Assembly: GCF_958979055.1 (NCBI RefSeq)
Contig: NC_084888.1
Location: 35,335,804 to 35,399,803, forward strand
Length of the DNA: 64,000 nucleotides
Direction: 5' to 3'
From: Alnus glutinosa
Taxonomy: Eukaryota > Streptophyta > Magnoliopsida > Fagales > Betulaceae
Shown here: one piece after another, positions 22,660 to 33,052 of the stretch
How positions within the stretch are numbered: position 1 is the first letter of the stretch
Layout of the letters: every line of letters begins with the position of its first letter
Made by a program: the position numbers and the translations under genes
Notes under the pieces: generated by a model
The model's input: the letters and a program-made list of their open reading frames with translations, nothing else
Databases searched by the model: none
What the model was told of the DNA's origin: nothing

Positions 22660-22896
22660 CTCACCAGGGAAGATAGCCAAATTTGTCTATTTGGTGTTTG
22701 TTGTTCAACACATAGGTATCCCAATCCCCGAGTTTCAAGGTTAACACCTCATTCTGCCAGATTCACACCCGATAAATGTTACAACAATTACAATTCCTTA
22801 CAAAATTAAGCCAATTCCAAAAATGAATTGATCGCTCCCAAGTCTCACCCTATAGTCTACGTCAAAGCCATCTATTTTAACATTATCACCGTATTC
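22660..22896 (-). pseudogene. FH: Frataxin relic: two exons with intron, frameshifted
   Basis: Frataxin is a mitochondrial iron-binding protein that regulates iron-sulfur cluster assembly. On the minus strand, exon 22849-22896 encodes EYGDNVKIDGFDVDYR and exon 22660-22753 encodes NEVLTLKLGDWDTYVLN. Together these match the conserved frataxin core (normally ...DVDYGNEVLTLKLG...TYVLNKQTPNRQIW). Splice signals are kept: an AG acceptor before GAATAC, GTGAG donor, GGCAG acceptor, GTATGAG donor. A one-base deletion after TYVLN shifts the NKQTPNRQIWLSS part out of frame and leads to a stop. A G-to-R change is seen at the exon junction. No upstream or downstream exons were found, so this is a genomic fragment, not a retrocopy. 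Confidence 0.78.
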
Positions 22897-23329
22897 CTGC
22901 GCACCAAAAAAATCAAAACCACAGTGCTTGTGAGTGCTTATTGTCATAAAAGAACACAAAAACATAGTATATAATGTAAGATAACTAACACAATAAAAGG
23001 GTGACTCTGAAAGCAAAAAGAGAGTTAGCAATCAAGATTCTAAAGGTTTTCATTCCATTTGCAAGAAACGTTAGTGATAAGTTTAGATGCTTAAATGCTT
23101 AAGATCTAAAAGGATATCTGAACCATTTCCTAAGCAAAGCCGAACAACAAACCACCGAAAAAGGGAAACATTAATCGATACCAAAGCTAACCATCATGTC
23201 CAGACCCACCAAAAAGTGCAAGTAGAATCTACTCGCCCTTTGTTTCCTTGTAATATAGCAAAGAATGCTAAAATTCATAAACTAGGCTCTTACGAGTAAC
23301 CAAGAATTTCATAGGTAGCAGCTGCTAAA
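22897..23329. other. Probable intronic remainder of the frataxin fragment
   Basis: No exon seen. It lies upstream (minus strand) of the frataxin relic and ends at the hAT element, so it is plausibly leftover intron. Nothing further can be read from it. Confidence 0.35.
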
Positions 23330-23797
23330 TAGGGCCGGCAATTTTGACACGATCTGACAACTCGACACGAAATTAGTGGGTTTGGGTTTACCCTAAATGG
23401 GTCTACCCATTTATCTCGGTCTGGCGGGTCAGGTCGTAGGTGACCTGCCAGACACAATTAACCTTTTTTTTAAAAAAAAAAAAGGGGGGGGGGGGGGGGG
23501 GGGGGGGAATGGGAAATCTGAAATTGGGAATGATCTGGATCTGTTTTAACTTTTACGCTTTTAGGTTTTTTAGGTTTTTAGCTGAAATCAAAAGATTCAA
23601 AAGAATCAAAATAGTGAAAACACAAAACTTGGAAAAGTGAAAAGTGAAAAGTTGAAAACCCTAACTTCTCCTTCAGCCTTGCTGCGTCGCTGGCCTGTCG
23701 CCCTTCTCTTCTTCTTCTTCTTCAGCTCCGCGCTACCGCCCCTTCTTCTTCCTCCAGTGAGGCCCAATCGGAAACTGGACCCGTTAGACGGACAACG

Positions 23798-23887
<90 letters not shown>

Positions 23888-24465
23888 CTCTCTAGTCTCT
23901 GCTCTCCGCTCGCTGACATCTCTGCTCTTCGCTCACCAACATCTCTGCTCTCCGCTCGACGGACGACGCTCTTTCTCTCTCTGGGGCCGATGTCTCATCC
24001 AGTACCACCGGGTCCGCCGGTATGTTAAATTGTTAATAATGTGTTTCTTGATTAATTAGTTTAACTTATTTGGCTTCTGCAGAACCTGTATACTTTTTGT
24101 CAGTATGAATTTTGACAATTTTTGTGTGTGGAAATGGGTGTTGTTTGTTAGGGGGAGAAAGTGAGATCTGAGAGCATTATGATTGGGTTTGGATTTGGAT
24201 TCGATTTCTTTGTGCTTTACTCCTTGGACTGAGACTATTGAGCTGTGAATTGCATTTTCTAGAGAGAGAGAGAGGAAATGTGGTCAAATGGGTCGTGTCA
24301 CCCGATTCAACCCATTATGTTAAACGGGTTTCACGGGTCATGTCAGGTGACCCGTGAAATTATCGTGTTCGTGTCGTGTCTAGAGCTCCGACCCGTTAAC
24401 ATAAACGGGTCGTGTTTGAGTCTAGCTTAAACAGGTCATGTCGGGTACCTGTTTTGCCAGCCCTA
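23330..24465. mobile_element. Non-autonomous hAT element carrying G and CT tracts
   Basis: Ends TAGGGCCGGCAA and TTGCCAGCCCTA are inverted, with an 8-bp duplication CTGCTAAA at 23322-23329 and 24466-24473. The subterminal DNA on both sides repeats short GGGT/ACCC words (GACCCGT, GGGTCGTGT). Inside are a run of about 24 G at 23484-23507 and a long (CT)n at 23803-23884. No transposase frame. The length of 1,136 bp is close to the other hAT element at 18097. Confidence 0.88.
23803..23884 (+). repeat. (CT)n microsatellite
   Basis: About 41 uninterrupted CT units inside the hAT element. The long serine-leucine frame across it is a by-product of the repeat. Confidence 0.95.
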
Positions 24466-24473
24466 CTGCTAAA

Positions 24474-24765
24474 TAACAGAAAATGACCCATGCTTTGTGG
24501 AACCAATTAGAATCCACCGCAAGCTAGCATGAAACCAGTGTTTTTGTACCTAGTGTGTTCATGCACACTGCGAGCACCATATACATTTTCAATGAACCTA
24601 GTCAAGAACAAAACCAGATCAAATGTGTTATGGGTTTAGCTAAAAACTTAATACCCAAATCATTTACCATGAAAAAAAAAAACCCACAAGCCGAAGGCAG
24701 GAAAAAGCCCACCTGGTTTTAGGTTGCCCGTTTACGTATGGGTTTGAAGTGTCAAACAGTAGTCC
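24474..24765. other. Short unassigned spacer
   Basis: Between the hAT element and the GA-rich repeat. No gene or repeat signature seen. Confidence 0.4.
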
Positions 24766-24950
24766 GGCTATGGAGAGAGTGATCAGACGATGGAGAGAGA
24801 GATCTGGCTATGGAGAGAGAGACCCGGCGATGGAGAGAGAGAGAGAGAGATCCGTCCATGAAGAGAGAGACCCGGCGATGGAGAGAGAGAGATCCAGTTA
24901 TGGAGACAGAGACCCAGCCATGGAGAGAGAGAGAGAGAGGTCTCTTGGTC
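24766..24950 (+). repeat. GA-rich minisatellite
   Basis: Seven or eight imperfect units of about 20-30 bp built on CTATGGAGAGAGAGA plus a short GATCCGGC/GACCCGGC spacer. Open frames across it on both strands are repeat artefacts. Confidence 0.8.
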
Positions 24951-25504
24951 GGCGATGGGCGGCTGCTCTCCTGGCAGCTTTGGTGATAGGGGCTTGTGCT
25001 CCGTTTGTTTCGATGTAAAACGGTTTTGGTCGTAAAATATTTTTAGGGAAGTCATTTTTCAAAAAAATATTTTTCGTCGAAATCATTTTTCAGTGTTTGG
25101 CGCGTACGAAAATTTACAAATATTTTTTATATTTTAATTTAATCATATTAATTTAAAAAAATTAAATTTTATTCACAAAATAAAACATGTTAATATAAAA
25201 TAATATAATTTTTTTTTTTAATTTTTTTATATTTGACACGTTCAACTTCTTATGATCTGTTTGGGAACCGAGTGGAATAATTATTCCACTCGGATTTTTA
25301 CTAAAACCCGCCCACCCGCCCGAATACCCGAATTTTCGTTTGAATTTTAAGCTGATATTTTGTGTAAGAGCTGGGCCCACGCGCAGGGGAAATTGTCTCC
25401 CAAAAAGCGCGTGGGTCCCACATATAAATAATAAAATAATATAAATTTAAATAAAAATAAAATAAAAGAAATTAATTAAAAACAATGGGGATGGCTGCCG
25501 GTTG

Positions 25505-25920
25505 GCAGCCACCCCTTGGGGGTGGCCGCGCGGGCCTCCCCAGGCCAGCGGGGGTGGCCGCGCGGTCACCCCCGACCAGCGGGGGTGTCCGCGCGGTCAC
25601 CCCCCACCAGCGGGGGTGGCCGCGCGGGCCTCCCCAGGCCAGCGGGGGTGGCCGCGCGGGCCTCCCCAGGCCAGCGGGGGTGGCCGCGCGGGCCTCCCCC
25701 GGCCAGCGGGGGTGGCCGCGAGGTCACCCCCGGCCAGCGGGGGTGGCCGCGCGGGCCTCCCTCGGCCAGCGGGGGTGGCCGCGCGGTCACCCCCGACCAG
25801 CGGGGGTGTCCGCGCGGTCACCCCCGACCAGCGGGGGTGGCCGCGCGGCCTCCCCCGACCAGCGGGGGTGGCCGCGCGGCCTCCCCCGACCAGCGGGGGT
25901 GGCTGCCAACCGGCAGCCAC
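25505..25920. repeat. GC-rich 31-32 bp minisatellite, 12 copies, with inverted flanks
   Basis: Twelve units marked by AGCGGGGGTG at 25545-25892, spaced 31-32 bp. Unit types alternate: GGGCCTCCCC-type, GGTCACCCCC-type and a pair of GGCCTCCCCC-type near the end. TGTCC replaces TGGCC in two units. The array is bounded by an inverted pair: GGCTGCCGGTTGGCAGCCACC at 25493-25513 and its mirror at 25901-25921. Long open frames exist in nearly all frames because the unit has no stops and is not a multiple of three, so these are unlikely to be proteins. Confidence 0.9.
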
Positions 25921-26219
25921 CCCTGCATCAGTTTTTTTTTTAAAAAAAAAAAAAAAAATTATTTATTTATTTTTTAATTAAATAATCAATATATAATAAA
26001 TTATTATTATTTAAATTATTATTTTACACAACTTTTCAAAATACCAATCATTATACACAACTTTTTAAACTTCCAATCATTTTTTACCATTAAAATATAA
26101 TATTTTTCAATCTCAAAATTCAACATCCAAACACAATTTTTTACCTCGATATTTGTAACTAGAATTAGAATTGAATTCTAATTCTCAAAATTCAATACCC
26201 AAACGCACCATTACCGTTC

Positions 26220-26470
26220 TGGGAGGATCCCGGCCGAATTGGCCAGAGATTTGGCCAGTATCTCGGCCAGATGGCCGGAGATCCGGCCGGACTGGCCTGA
26301 GATTCGGCCAGAATGGCCGGATCTGTCCAGGATCTCGGCCAGATAGCCGGAGATCCGGCCGCTCCGGCCAGTCTGGTCGGAATCTGGAACAGTACGGTTG
26401 GAATCCGGCGACGGTTGCCGAATGTCGCCGGATTCCGGCATAATTTGTCGGAATCCAGTGATAGTCAACT
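26220..26470. repeat. CCGGCC-rich imperfect repeats
   Basis: Repeated GGCCAGA and GCCGGAGATCCGGCC words. A ~28-bp segment at 26262 recurs 70 bp later at about 26333 with one change. Self-complementary on both strands. No credible coding sequence. Confidence 0.65.
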
Positions 26471-27086
26471 GCTAGAACGTAAAGGTCGACTGCGTTGTTT
26501 AAAAGAGTGTCAACTGCGTCTACCATCTACGGAAAATGATTTACGCTTTTAAAAAGTGTAAATCATTTTCCGAAATTTATTAAGCATTTTTGGTCAAATG
26601 GAAATCATTTTCTGGTTAACCATTATTTTCGCCCCTACCAAATACCGAAATCATTTTCCAGAAATCATTTTACGCCAAAACAAATAGAGCATTAGAGAAA
26701 AAAAAGTGGGAAAAGTGGAGGGGAGTTTGGGCTGTGTGTTTTAAAAGCTGAACTAATTTTTTTCTTTTTTTAAAAGGAAGTGTAACGTGGACACGAAAGT
26801 CGGACGATAGTGGGATGAGAGCGAGTTGGATCGACGAAATCTTGGTTGAGTTTTACGGAAAATGAAAATGATAGGTAGGGGACAAACAACTGTTCCATTA
26901 CCCTGTTTTGGTTTTTTAAATAAAAAAAATATATATAAATTTATCCATTGATGTGACACATCAAAGAACAAATTTACATATTTTTTTATTTAAAAATAAA
27001 AAAAAAAAAAAAAAGTAAAGAAAATGATGGTGACAATAAATCACTGCTCGAGTTCTACAATCGGATTGATGTGAACAAAACGTGTA

Positions 27087-27240
27087 GCCTATTGCTCGCG
27101 GGAAATGCTAAATGTACAACTTTTTTGTACAACTTCAACATAACTCACTCACAATGGGGTGGGGCCCACACACTTGGGCCCCACTCCATTGTGAGTGAGG
27201 GTTGTGTCAAAGTTGTGACGAGGTTGTACCCCAATCATGT
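27087..27240. mobile_element. Foldback MITE with a 25-bp near-perfect hairpin
   Basis: Arms 27144-27168 and 27175-27199 pair over 25 bases with one mismatch and a six-base loop (CACACT). Weaker pairing of GTACAAC-rich DNA extends outward to about 27109 and 27231. The equivalent 3' flank of the other intact kinase gene (39028-39110) lacks it, so it inserted after the duplication. A relative lies at 34983-35110. Confidence 0.7.
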
Positions 27241-27376
27241 CCCAAGATGGTAATTAATTTATTTACGTCCAGATAAAAGGTACAACAGTGACCATTTAGC
27301 GAAAGTTAAAATTCAAAGCCTAGCTAGTTAAATAAAAAGGAAACCTGAACATCCAAAATAATGCCTAGCTAATTGC

Positions 27377-29383
27377 CTACCTACCTTCACCTTTGGAACT
27401 CAAAGTTGAAAATGGCAAGCTTAAACCAGCTTCAGGATCATACGACGTAGTAGTACTAGGATAAAAGTGTACATAATCCTCAGCAGTAGCACTTCTTTTC
27501 CCATATGGCACCGCCACCTCCTCCTGCAGCTCCAACTCGCCTTCCAGGTACCTCACCACCTGTCTCATCGTGGGGCGTGCCTCAGGTGAATCGTTTGAAC
27601 ACATCAAGCCCAGTTTGAACACCAAAACGGCCTCAACCTGATTAAACTTTCCCTCCAACATTTGGTCAACAACGTCAAGAATTTCTCCTACCCTCCATTT
27701 CTCCCACACCAAGTCCACCAGAATGATATTCTCAAGCGATGCTTTAGGATCCACCGGTCTTCTACCGCATACCACTTCCAGTAGCAAAGCGCCAAAGGCA
27801 TACACATCAGAGCTTGTTGTAGGCTTGCCTGTGCGACACAGCTCAGGCGCCAAATAACCCAGCGTGCCCACCACCCTGGTGGTGTTTGCGTTGGAGCCGT
27901 GCTCGTATAGCTTAGCAAGGCCAAAATCACTCAGCCTTCCATTAAACTCCGAATCCAATAACACATTTGCTGCCTTGATGTCTCTGTGAACTACAGTTTG
28001 TTCCCACTCCTCATGCAAATATAAAAGCCCTGAAGCCACACCTTTGATGATCCTGAACCTTTGCTCCCAGCTCAGGATTGTTTTAGGCTGATCGTTAAAC
28101 AGGTACTTGTCCAAGCTTCCATTCGGCATGAAATCATACACAAGTAGTAGATCACCTTGCCGGCGACACCAACCCAACAATTGAACCAAATTTCTATGAC
28201 GAAGACGGCCAATACTAGCAACCTCCGTCACGAATTCTTGCAAACCTTGTTTTGAATCAGGGGAAACACGCTTGACAGCAACTTGGGTGTCTGAGTTTGG
28301 CAGAGTTCCTCTGTAAACTCGACCGAACCCACCAGATCCAAGTAGCTCTTTCTCTTTGAAACCCCTTGTTGCTTTCTTCAGCTCCTCGTAAGAAAATCTA
28401 TGCGGACCAATATCATGCTCCCAGTCCTCAACCACATCAGCCTTCTTTTTCCTCCTCATGATGTAAAAAGTCAAAGCAGCAAGCAAAATGACAGCCAAAG
28501 CACCTGAAACTGAGACGCCAACAATTAGGCCTGTACGATTCTTTTTGGTCCCAGTGGCAGTACTGGGAAGCTGGGGCTTAGTAAGTTGATCTAAATTGAG
28601 AGATTTAGCGTCTCCATTCATGTTGAAGCTCCAACCCAGGATATAATGCGAGCTCGCGATTAAACCAGTAGCAGCAGAAAATCCGATGTACATAGATTCA
28701 TTAAGAATTTGTGAGAGGTTCACTGTAGAGGACAAAAGTATAGAACTGGGTTTGGTAGAGTTCGTCGCAAGCCTGACATTTAATTGGCTTGTTGGCGAAT
28801 TATAATCGATCCATGCCTGAATTACCTGACCACTCGTCAAATTAAAGGGAACCGGAACAGATTTGGTCGATATTATGCTATTGATGTCGACGGCAACATG
28901 GTTGTAACCGGTTTCACCGTACTCGGTGTTCATGTAAGTGTCGAATTCGACCGCTAATATGTGGTTCGAGAAGTTACCATTATTGCTGGCGTTGAAGAGG
29001 CCAATATAAGAGCCTGGATAACCCCCTGGAATCCCTTGTACGGGAGAGATTGCGAAGGCGAGGCCATCGCCGCCTTGTTTCCCAGGCTGGGGGATTATAA
29101 CGAAAGCGAACGAGGTGGAGAAGGACATCACTTCGCCGCTGGAGTTCTTGAATTGGATTGGGTGTGAATAAAAGGCGTGGCCGGAAGCAATGGTCGAGGA
29201 GTAGTCTGTTAGCCTTAGTACGCCATTGTTCTCAACCGCTGCAACGCCGTCTAAGCTCAAGTTGTTGCCTGCAGCGCTGAACCCGCCGCTGAACTCGTCC
29301 AACAAGGGTCTAGCATCGTCTTGAGGCTTTACTGGACATAGGAGTAGAAGGAAAACCCAGAGAGAGATGAGTATTTCTGGCAT
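27377..29383 (-). CDS. L-type lectin-domain receptor-like kinase (LecRK), intact
   Basis: A 668-residue plasma-membrane receptor kinase in a single exon. Signal peptide at 1-21; legume-lectin domain at about 25-265 (VEFDTY near 145-150, several N-x-S/T glycosylation sites); one membrane helix at 285-309 followed by RRKKK; serine/threonine kinase at about 340-615. The kinase has the glycine loop GSGGFGRV, the lysine in VAVKRV (371), HRD (466-468), DFG (486-488) and GTLGYLAPE, so it looks catalytically competent and of the RD class. The kinase resembles the S.4/IV group of plant LecRKs from memory; the exact clade needs a tree. These receptors sense extracellular ligands in immunity and development; this ligand is unknown. 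It has a tandem paralog at 39239-41275 and a dead copy at 5461. Confidence 0.96.
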   Translation of the reverse strand: MPEILISLWVFLLLLCPVKPQDDARPLLDEFSGGFSAAGNNLSLDGVAAVENNGVLRLTDYSSTIASGHAFYSHPIQFKNSSGEVMSFSTSFAFVIIPQPGKQGGDGLAFAISPVQGIPGGYPGSYIGLFNASNNGNFSNHILAVEFDTYMNTEYGETGYNHVAVDINSIISTKSVPVPFNLTSGQVIQAWIDYNSPTSQLNVRLATNSTKPSSILLSSTVNLSQILNESMYIGFSAATGLIASSHYILGWSFNMNGDAKSLNLDQLTKPQLPSTATGTKKNRTGLIVGVSVSGALAVILLAALTFYIMRRKKKADVVEDWEHDIGPHRFSYEELKKATRGFKEKELLGSGGFGRVYRGTLPNSDTQVAVKRVSPDSKQGLQEFVTEVASIGRLRHRNLVQLLGWCRRQGDLLLVYDFMPNGSLDKYLFNDQPKTILSWEQRFRIIKGVASGLLYLHEEWEQTVVHRDIKAANVLLDSEFNGRLSDFGLAKLYEHGSNANTTRVVGTLGYLAPELCRTGKPTTSSDVYAFGALLLEVVCGRRPVDPKASLENIILVDLVWEKWRVGEILDVVDQMLEGKFNQVEAVLVFKLGLMCSNDSPEARPTMRQVVRYLEGELELQEEVAVPYGKRSATAEDYVHFYPSTTTSYDPEAGLSLPFSTLSSKGEGR

Positions 29384-30819
29384 GAGAGCTAAAAAGGAGT
29401 TGAGCTTTGCAGAAAGAAAGCGATGTAGGAGCTTAAAAACATATGCCTAGAGCACAAACGGGTTGACCTGCTAGTCCGTGATCCATTACAAAATCAGGCA
29501 AAAATGTTTGAAGATCATTTCCTGGCCTGAATAACGGCGGTGTAAGAATGAAAAGAATCCTACAAAATATTTGAACATTATTATTAGAATAATAAATTTT
29601 ATTTTTTGTATAAAAATATTATTTTGTCTCTAAATTTATGATTATGTTTTGTATTTTTAGTTTTTTTTTTTTTTTCAAATATTTTACTTATAAGATACTC
29701 AAACTTTGTCCATATAAAGACATGCATGTTTGTATTATTTTTAAATGAAGTTTTGAATCATCAATTAAATTTTAAGTTTTTCAAAGAATTAGAGTAATTT
29801 TTCCTTTTATTTATTTGGGAGTAATTAAGAGTTTTTTATTTTCTATTTGTTATTTTCTCTTTTCCTAAATTTTATTTTCTATTAATTGATTAATTATGAG
29901 GACCAAAATAGTACGTACACAGGCTGATCCGATAGATTGCATTTTGATAAAATTAAAGATGGTGGCGAAACCAGAGCCAACCAAACTCGATCAGGCGTTC
30001 TCTGGACTACCAAACAAAGATTTTATGGATCTGCGCCAGGAAAAACAGCAACATACTCACCGTTGCCGGTCCCAGAATGCAACCCGCTAGATTAAAAACA
30101 GGTTGCAGTTGCACATGTATGCTCCCCAAAAGCTACCCAAGGGCCAACTCCTCAATTTTTTTTTTTTCTTCTTTTACTTTTTCCTTTGGAGGTTACCACT
30201 CAACTGCGAATCAAGATCCCTACAAAATATGGGTGGTCCTCACTATATCTGGTAGATTTAATATATCGTTAATTAATTAGATGATAAATTGATAGAGTGA
30301 TCTATTTAAAATATAAAAACTTAAGGATCTGCTTGTTGAAAATTTGAAATAAATCTTCATATACATAGTTAGATAGAAGATGATAAATTTTTAACCATAA
30401 AATGGCTAGATATAAGATGAAAATTTAGAAACTAAATTTAATTTTCCCTAATTAAAAAATACTTTTAATTACTACGATGTACTTGACTTGACATAAAAGA
30501 GCAAAGTGGAAGCGCCTTTTTTTTTTTTTTTTTTTTTTTTTTCAAAAGTTGAGTTACCATCACGACGTTAATTAATTGCTACCATGCATAATGGAGAGAG
30601 TTTTGGTGGTAGTGACGTACCGCTGGCTGCTGATAGAAATTTTTTTTTTTTTTTTTTTTTTTTTCTTAGGACATTCCTCAATTTAGGTTTGGTCCAAATA
30701 CTAAAGCAGAGTCGTTTTCGCCGTAGGATGAGTCACGCCATTGGTCTCCCTGCTAATATGTCTAGGATTTATCTCATATTAGTTGTGCTAATAGGTTAGT
30801 TTATAAGTGTGAGAGAAAG
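29384..30819. other. Intergenic, upstream of the first LecRK
   Basis: The first ~60 bp resemble the leader of the second LecRK. The rest is AT-rich with T runs at 30517-30542 and 30641-30664. No TATA box is obvious within 100 bp of the ATG and no other gene is seen. Confidence 0.5.
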
Positions 30820-31110
30820 CCTCATTCTATAAATTAGTTTTTGGGAATGAAAGAGCCCAAAATCACCCAACACTAAATAAGATTGAAAGTTATGTAATCA
30901 TACTTGAGCATCCTCAATTAATTGCCCAAAGCGGCTCTAACACAGGTTTTCTTGGCACAAAGTATTCACTATATTAGAGCTATCTCTTTCAAAAATCACT
31001 CGTTGAAAGCCCAAGTCAGCGCAAAAGGAGACAGCCCTCCACAGTCCACTCTGCCACAACTTCCGCAACAATAGGTTCAGCAATGAAGGGGACGTACAAC
31101 AGTGGCCATG
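30820..31110 (-). pseudogene. LINE RNase H relic
   Basis: Minus-strand reading gives ADLGFQRVIFERDSSNIVNTL followed by SRFGQLIEDAQ. This is the mid part of the RVT_3 RNase H domain of plant LINEs (usual form ...LGF..V..EGDS..VV..L...). Stops and shifts break it. No reverse transcriptase part is present. Confidence 0.6.
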
Positions 31111-32443
31111 GCAGCCTTGACGAAAATGGGTGAGAAATGTGAGATTTTTTTTTTTGGGTCCTTTGTATTGGCGTTTAGGGGAAAGTTTTAGGAGAGTTTT
31201 TGGGGCTGCTCTGCAAAAATAGGTGGAAGGGAGAGAAATTTTCGTGGGCTTCTCTAGTTTTCAGTCGGGTCAAAATGGGATCAAAGTTTCACATAGTGTG
31301 ATTGATATTTAGGAATTTTGTCAGTCGAACCAGGTGTATTTGTTTTCATTTAAAGCGGTGAATATCATAATTTTTCTTGGAAATCTACTTTTATGGAAAG
31401 CAGTATTATTAGTTTAGCAAATTCCATTTGTAATGTTGTGTGCATGGTTTTGTTAGGTGTTAGCAAATTCCAAGCCGGCACGTATGGGGGTGGTCGAACC
31501 ACCCCCGCGGCCCTTGGGGTGGTCCGGCCACCCCCAAGGGCCAAAACCAATATTGATTTTTTTTTTTTGTCAAGTGGGGTGGTTCGGCCGTCCCAAACCG
31601 GCCAAGAGCCACCCCCTTGTTTTTTTATTTTTTCAATTTTTTTTTAATTTTTAATATATATTTTCTTAATTTTAGTATTTTTTAATTAATTTTTAAAGAT
31701 TTTTAATTTTTAGTTTTTAATTTTTTTATATAGTGCCACGTGTAAGGTTGACACGTGACGGACCGTCAGTTTTTGGACGGAGAAATTAACCGAGGTACTA
31801 ATTTGGTTATTTTCAAAAACTGAGGTATTATCTATGATGCAAATTGAAATTCAGAAACTTAAAAATAAAGTTTCCAAAACTTAGAGACCAGAAGAGTATT
31901 TAATCCTAAATTCTAATTAATTATTTTTCATCCTAATTAGGTGGACTACATGCCATTTCATGAAATGCGTCCTGAGTTGAACAATATTTATCATCACGCT
32001 TCCTTGCATTGGTAAAGCCTAAATCAAAATCTTTCACGCTCCATGTGAAAGCCTAAATCTACGTAGTACATCTTCTCTATAACTGTTATTTTGAGCTGTG
32101 TATCTAACAATCTTTGGCTGTTTCATTTGTCTTTTGAGTTAAAAGATGAACCCAACTAGTAACCTAAAACGTTGTTCTTCTTAAGTTGCTTCTTATAATT
32201 CAATAACTCTAGCTGTATTTTCATTTGGATATTTGCAAGGCTTCACTTTTGTTACTATTTACTTTTCTTCTTTATCTACGTGTTTAGTGATAATCTGATA
32301 TTCATTTGGGGGTTTGTTTATTCTTTATTTTGATATTCTTTTGACTAATGATTGTTTGACATGCTTGCATGCTTTAGATTGGTTAGTTGGTTGGATGATA
32401 TTTTTTAAGGTTTTATTTGGGTCTTTTGCATAGGCAGGACAAA
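31111..32443. other. Intergenic with a GC-rich inverted repeat
   Basis: At about 31490-31615, GGGGTGG and CCACCCC blocks form a small self-complementary cluster (CCCTTGGGG ... CCCCCAAGGG), a motif seen in many plant repeats. Around it are T-rich runs. A ~70-bp match to 20508-20585 lies at 31393-31460. No gene. Confidence 0.5.
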
Positions 32444-32862
32444 ATGTCGGTAAATAGTGATGTGTCAAGTGCGTCAAGTGTACGTCTGTTATGTTATTGT
32501 CGAGTGCCTGCACATGTAAGATACTCTTGGACTGATACCAATACCGCCAAAAAGTGGTATAGCTGTGAAAATTATAAGGTACTTTTTGAAATTAATATTG
32601 TGTTATACTTTATTCACTAATAAGTGATGACATTTTTTACTTTTTCTTTGTCATGTAAAGAAAGGGTGATTGTGATTTTTTTGCATGGGCTTATAATGAA
32701 ATGACTACGTACGAGACAAAAATAATGGAACACCTGAAGGTCCTAGACGATAGAAGAAAGGCAGCTAGTGATAGATTTGAGAAACTAATTGAAACAAAAT
32801 ATAATGATCAATATGTTAAACTTGAAAAACTGATTGAAAAAAAATATAATGAAATATGTTAA
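32444..32862 (+). CDS. Small GRF-type zinc-finger protein, two exons, probably truncated
   Basis: Exon 1 is 32444-32578 and exon 2 is 32665-32862, joined at AAG/gtact and gaaag/GGT. The spliced product is 110 residues: a zf-GRF domain (CYCRVPAHVRYSWTDTN, CENYK, then GDCDFFAWAYNEM across the junction) followed by a charged coiled-coil-like segment (EKLIETKYNDQYVKLEKLIEKK). GRF fingers bind single-stranded nucleic acid; plants have many small proteins of this kind, often without known function. The frame stops at 32860-32862, but one base away it continues as YVKLRRELGLCQTNEKMF and a hydrophobic tail ending near 32955. A one-base loss has therefore probably removed a C-terminal membrane helix. 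May be a pseudogene. Confidence 0.6.
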
Positions 32863-32995
32863 ACTTCGACGGGAGTTGGGGCTGTGTCAAACTAATGAGA
32901 AGATGTTTCGGACTATGATAATAATAGTCATTTTGCTTTTAGTTTTTTTACCTTAGTGGCTATGGTGGATCTGAAGGTACTTATTTGATGTTAAA

Positions 32996-33052
<57 letters not shown>

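Larger units (their letters stand above)
24985..26695. mobile_element. Composite TIR element holding GC-rich minisatellites
   Basis: The left end GCTCCGTTTGTTTCGATGTA (24989) and the inverted right end TTACGCCAAAACAAATAGAG (to about 26693) are imperfect inverted repeats. Related ends occur alone at 42421 (GCTCTGTTTGTTTTGACGTA). A second inner boundary pair is suggested by CTGTTTGGGAACCGAG (25257) and CCCAAACGCACCA (26199-26211). No target duplication could be confirmed. The family is probably a non-autonomous DNA transposon with captured tandem repeats. Confidence 0.5.

Noticed and set aside
23637..24059. 140-codon serine/leucine-rich frame
   Set aside because: Produced by the (CT)n microsatellite inside a hAT element; no conserved motif.
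24749..25086. Protein frames over the GAGAGA repeat on both strands
   Set aside because: Direct product of the simple repeat; no motif.
25485..25981. Three overlapping 150-residue open frames (plus two on the other strand) in the GC-rich array
   Set aside because: All arise from a stop-free 32-bp repeat read in rotating frames; no start context, no domain, and composition is dictated by the repeat.
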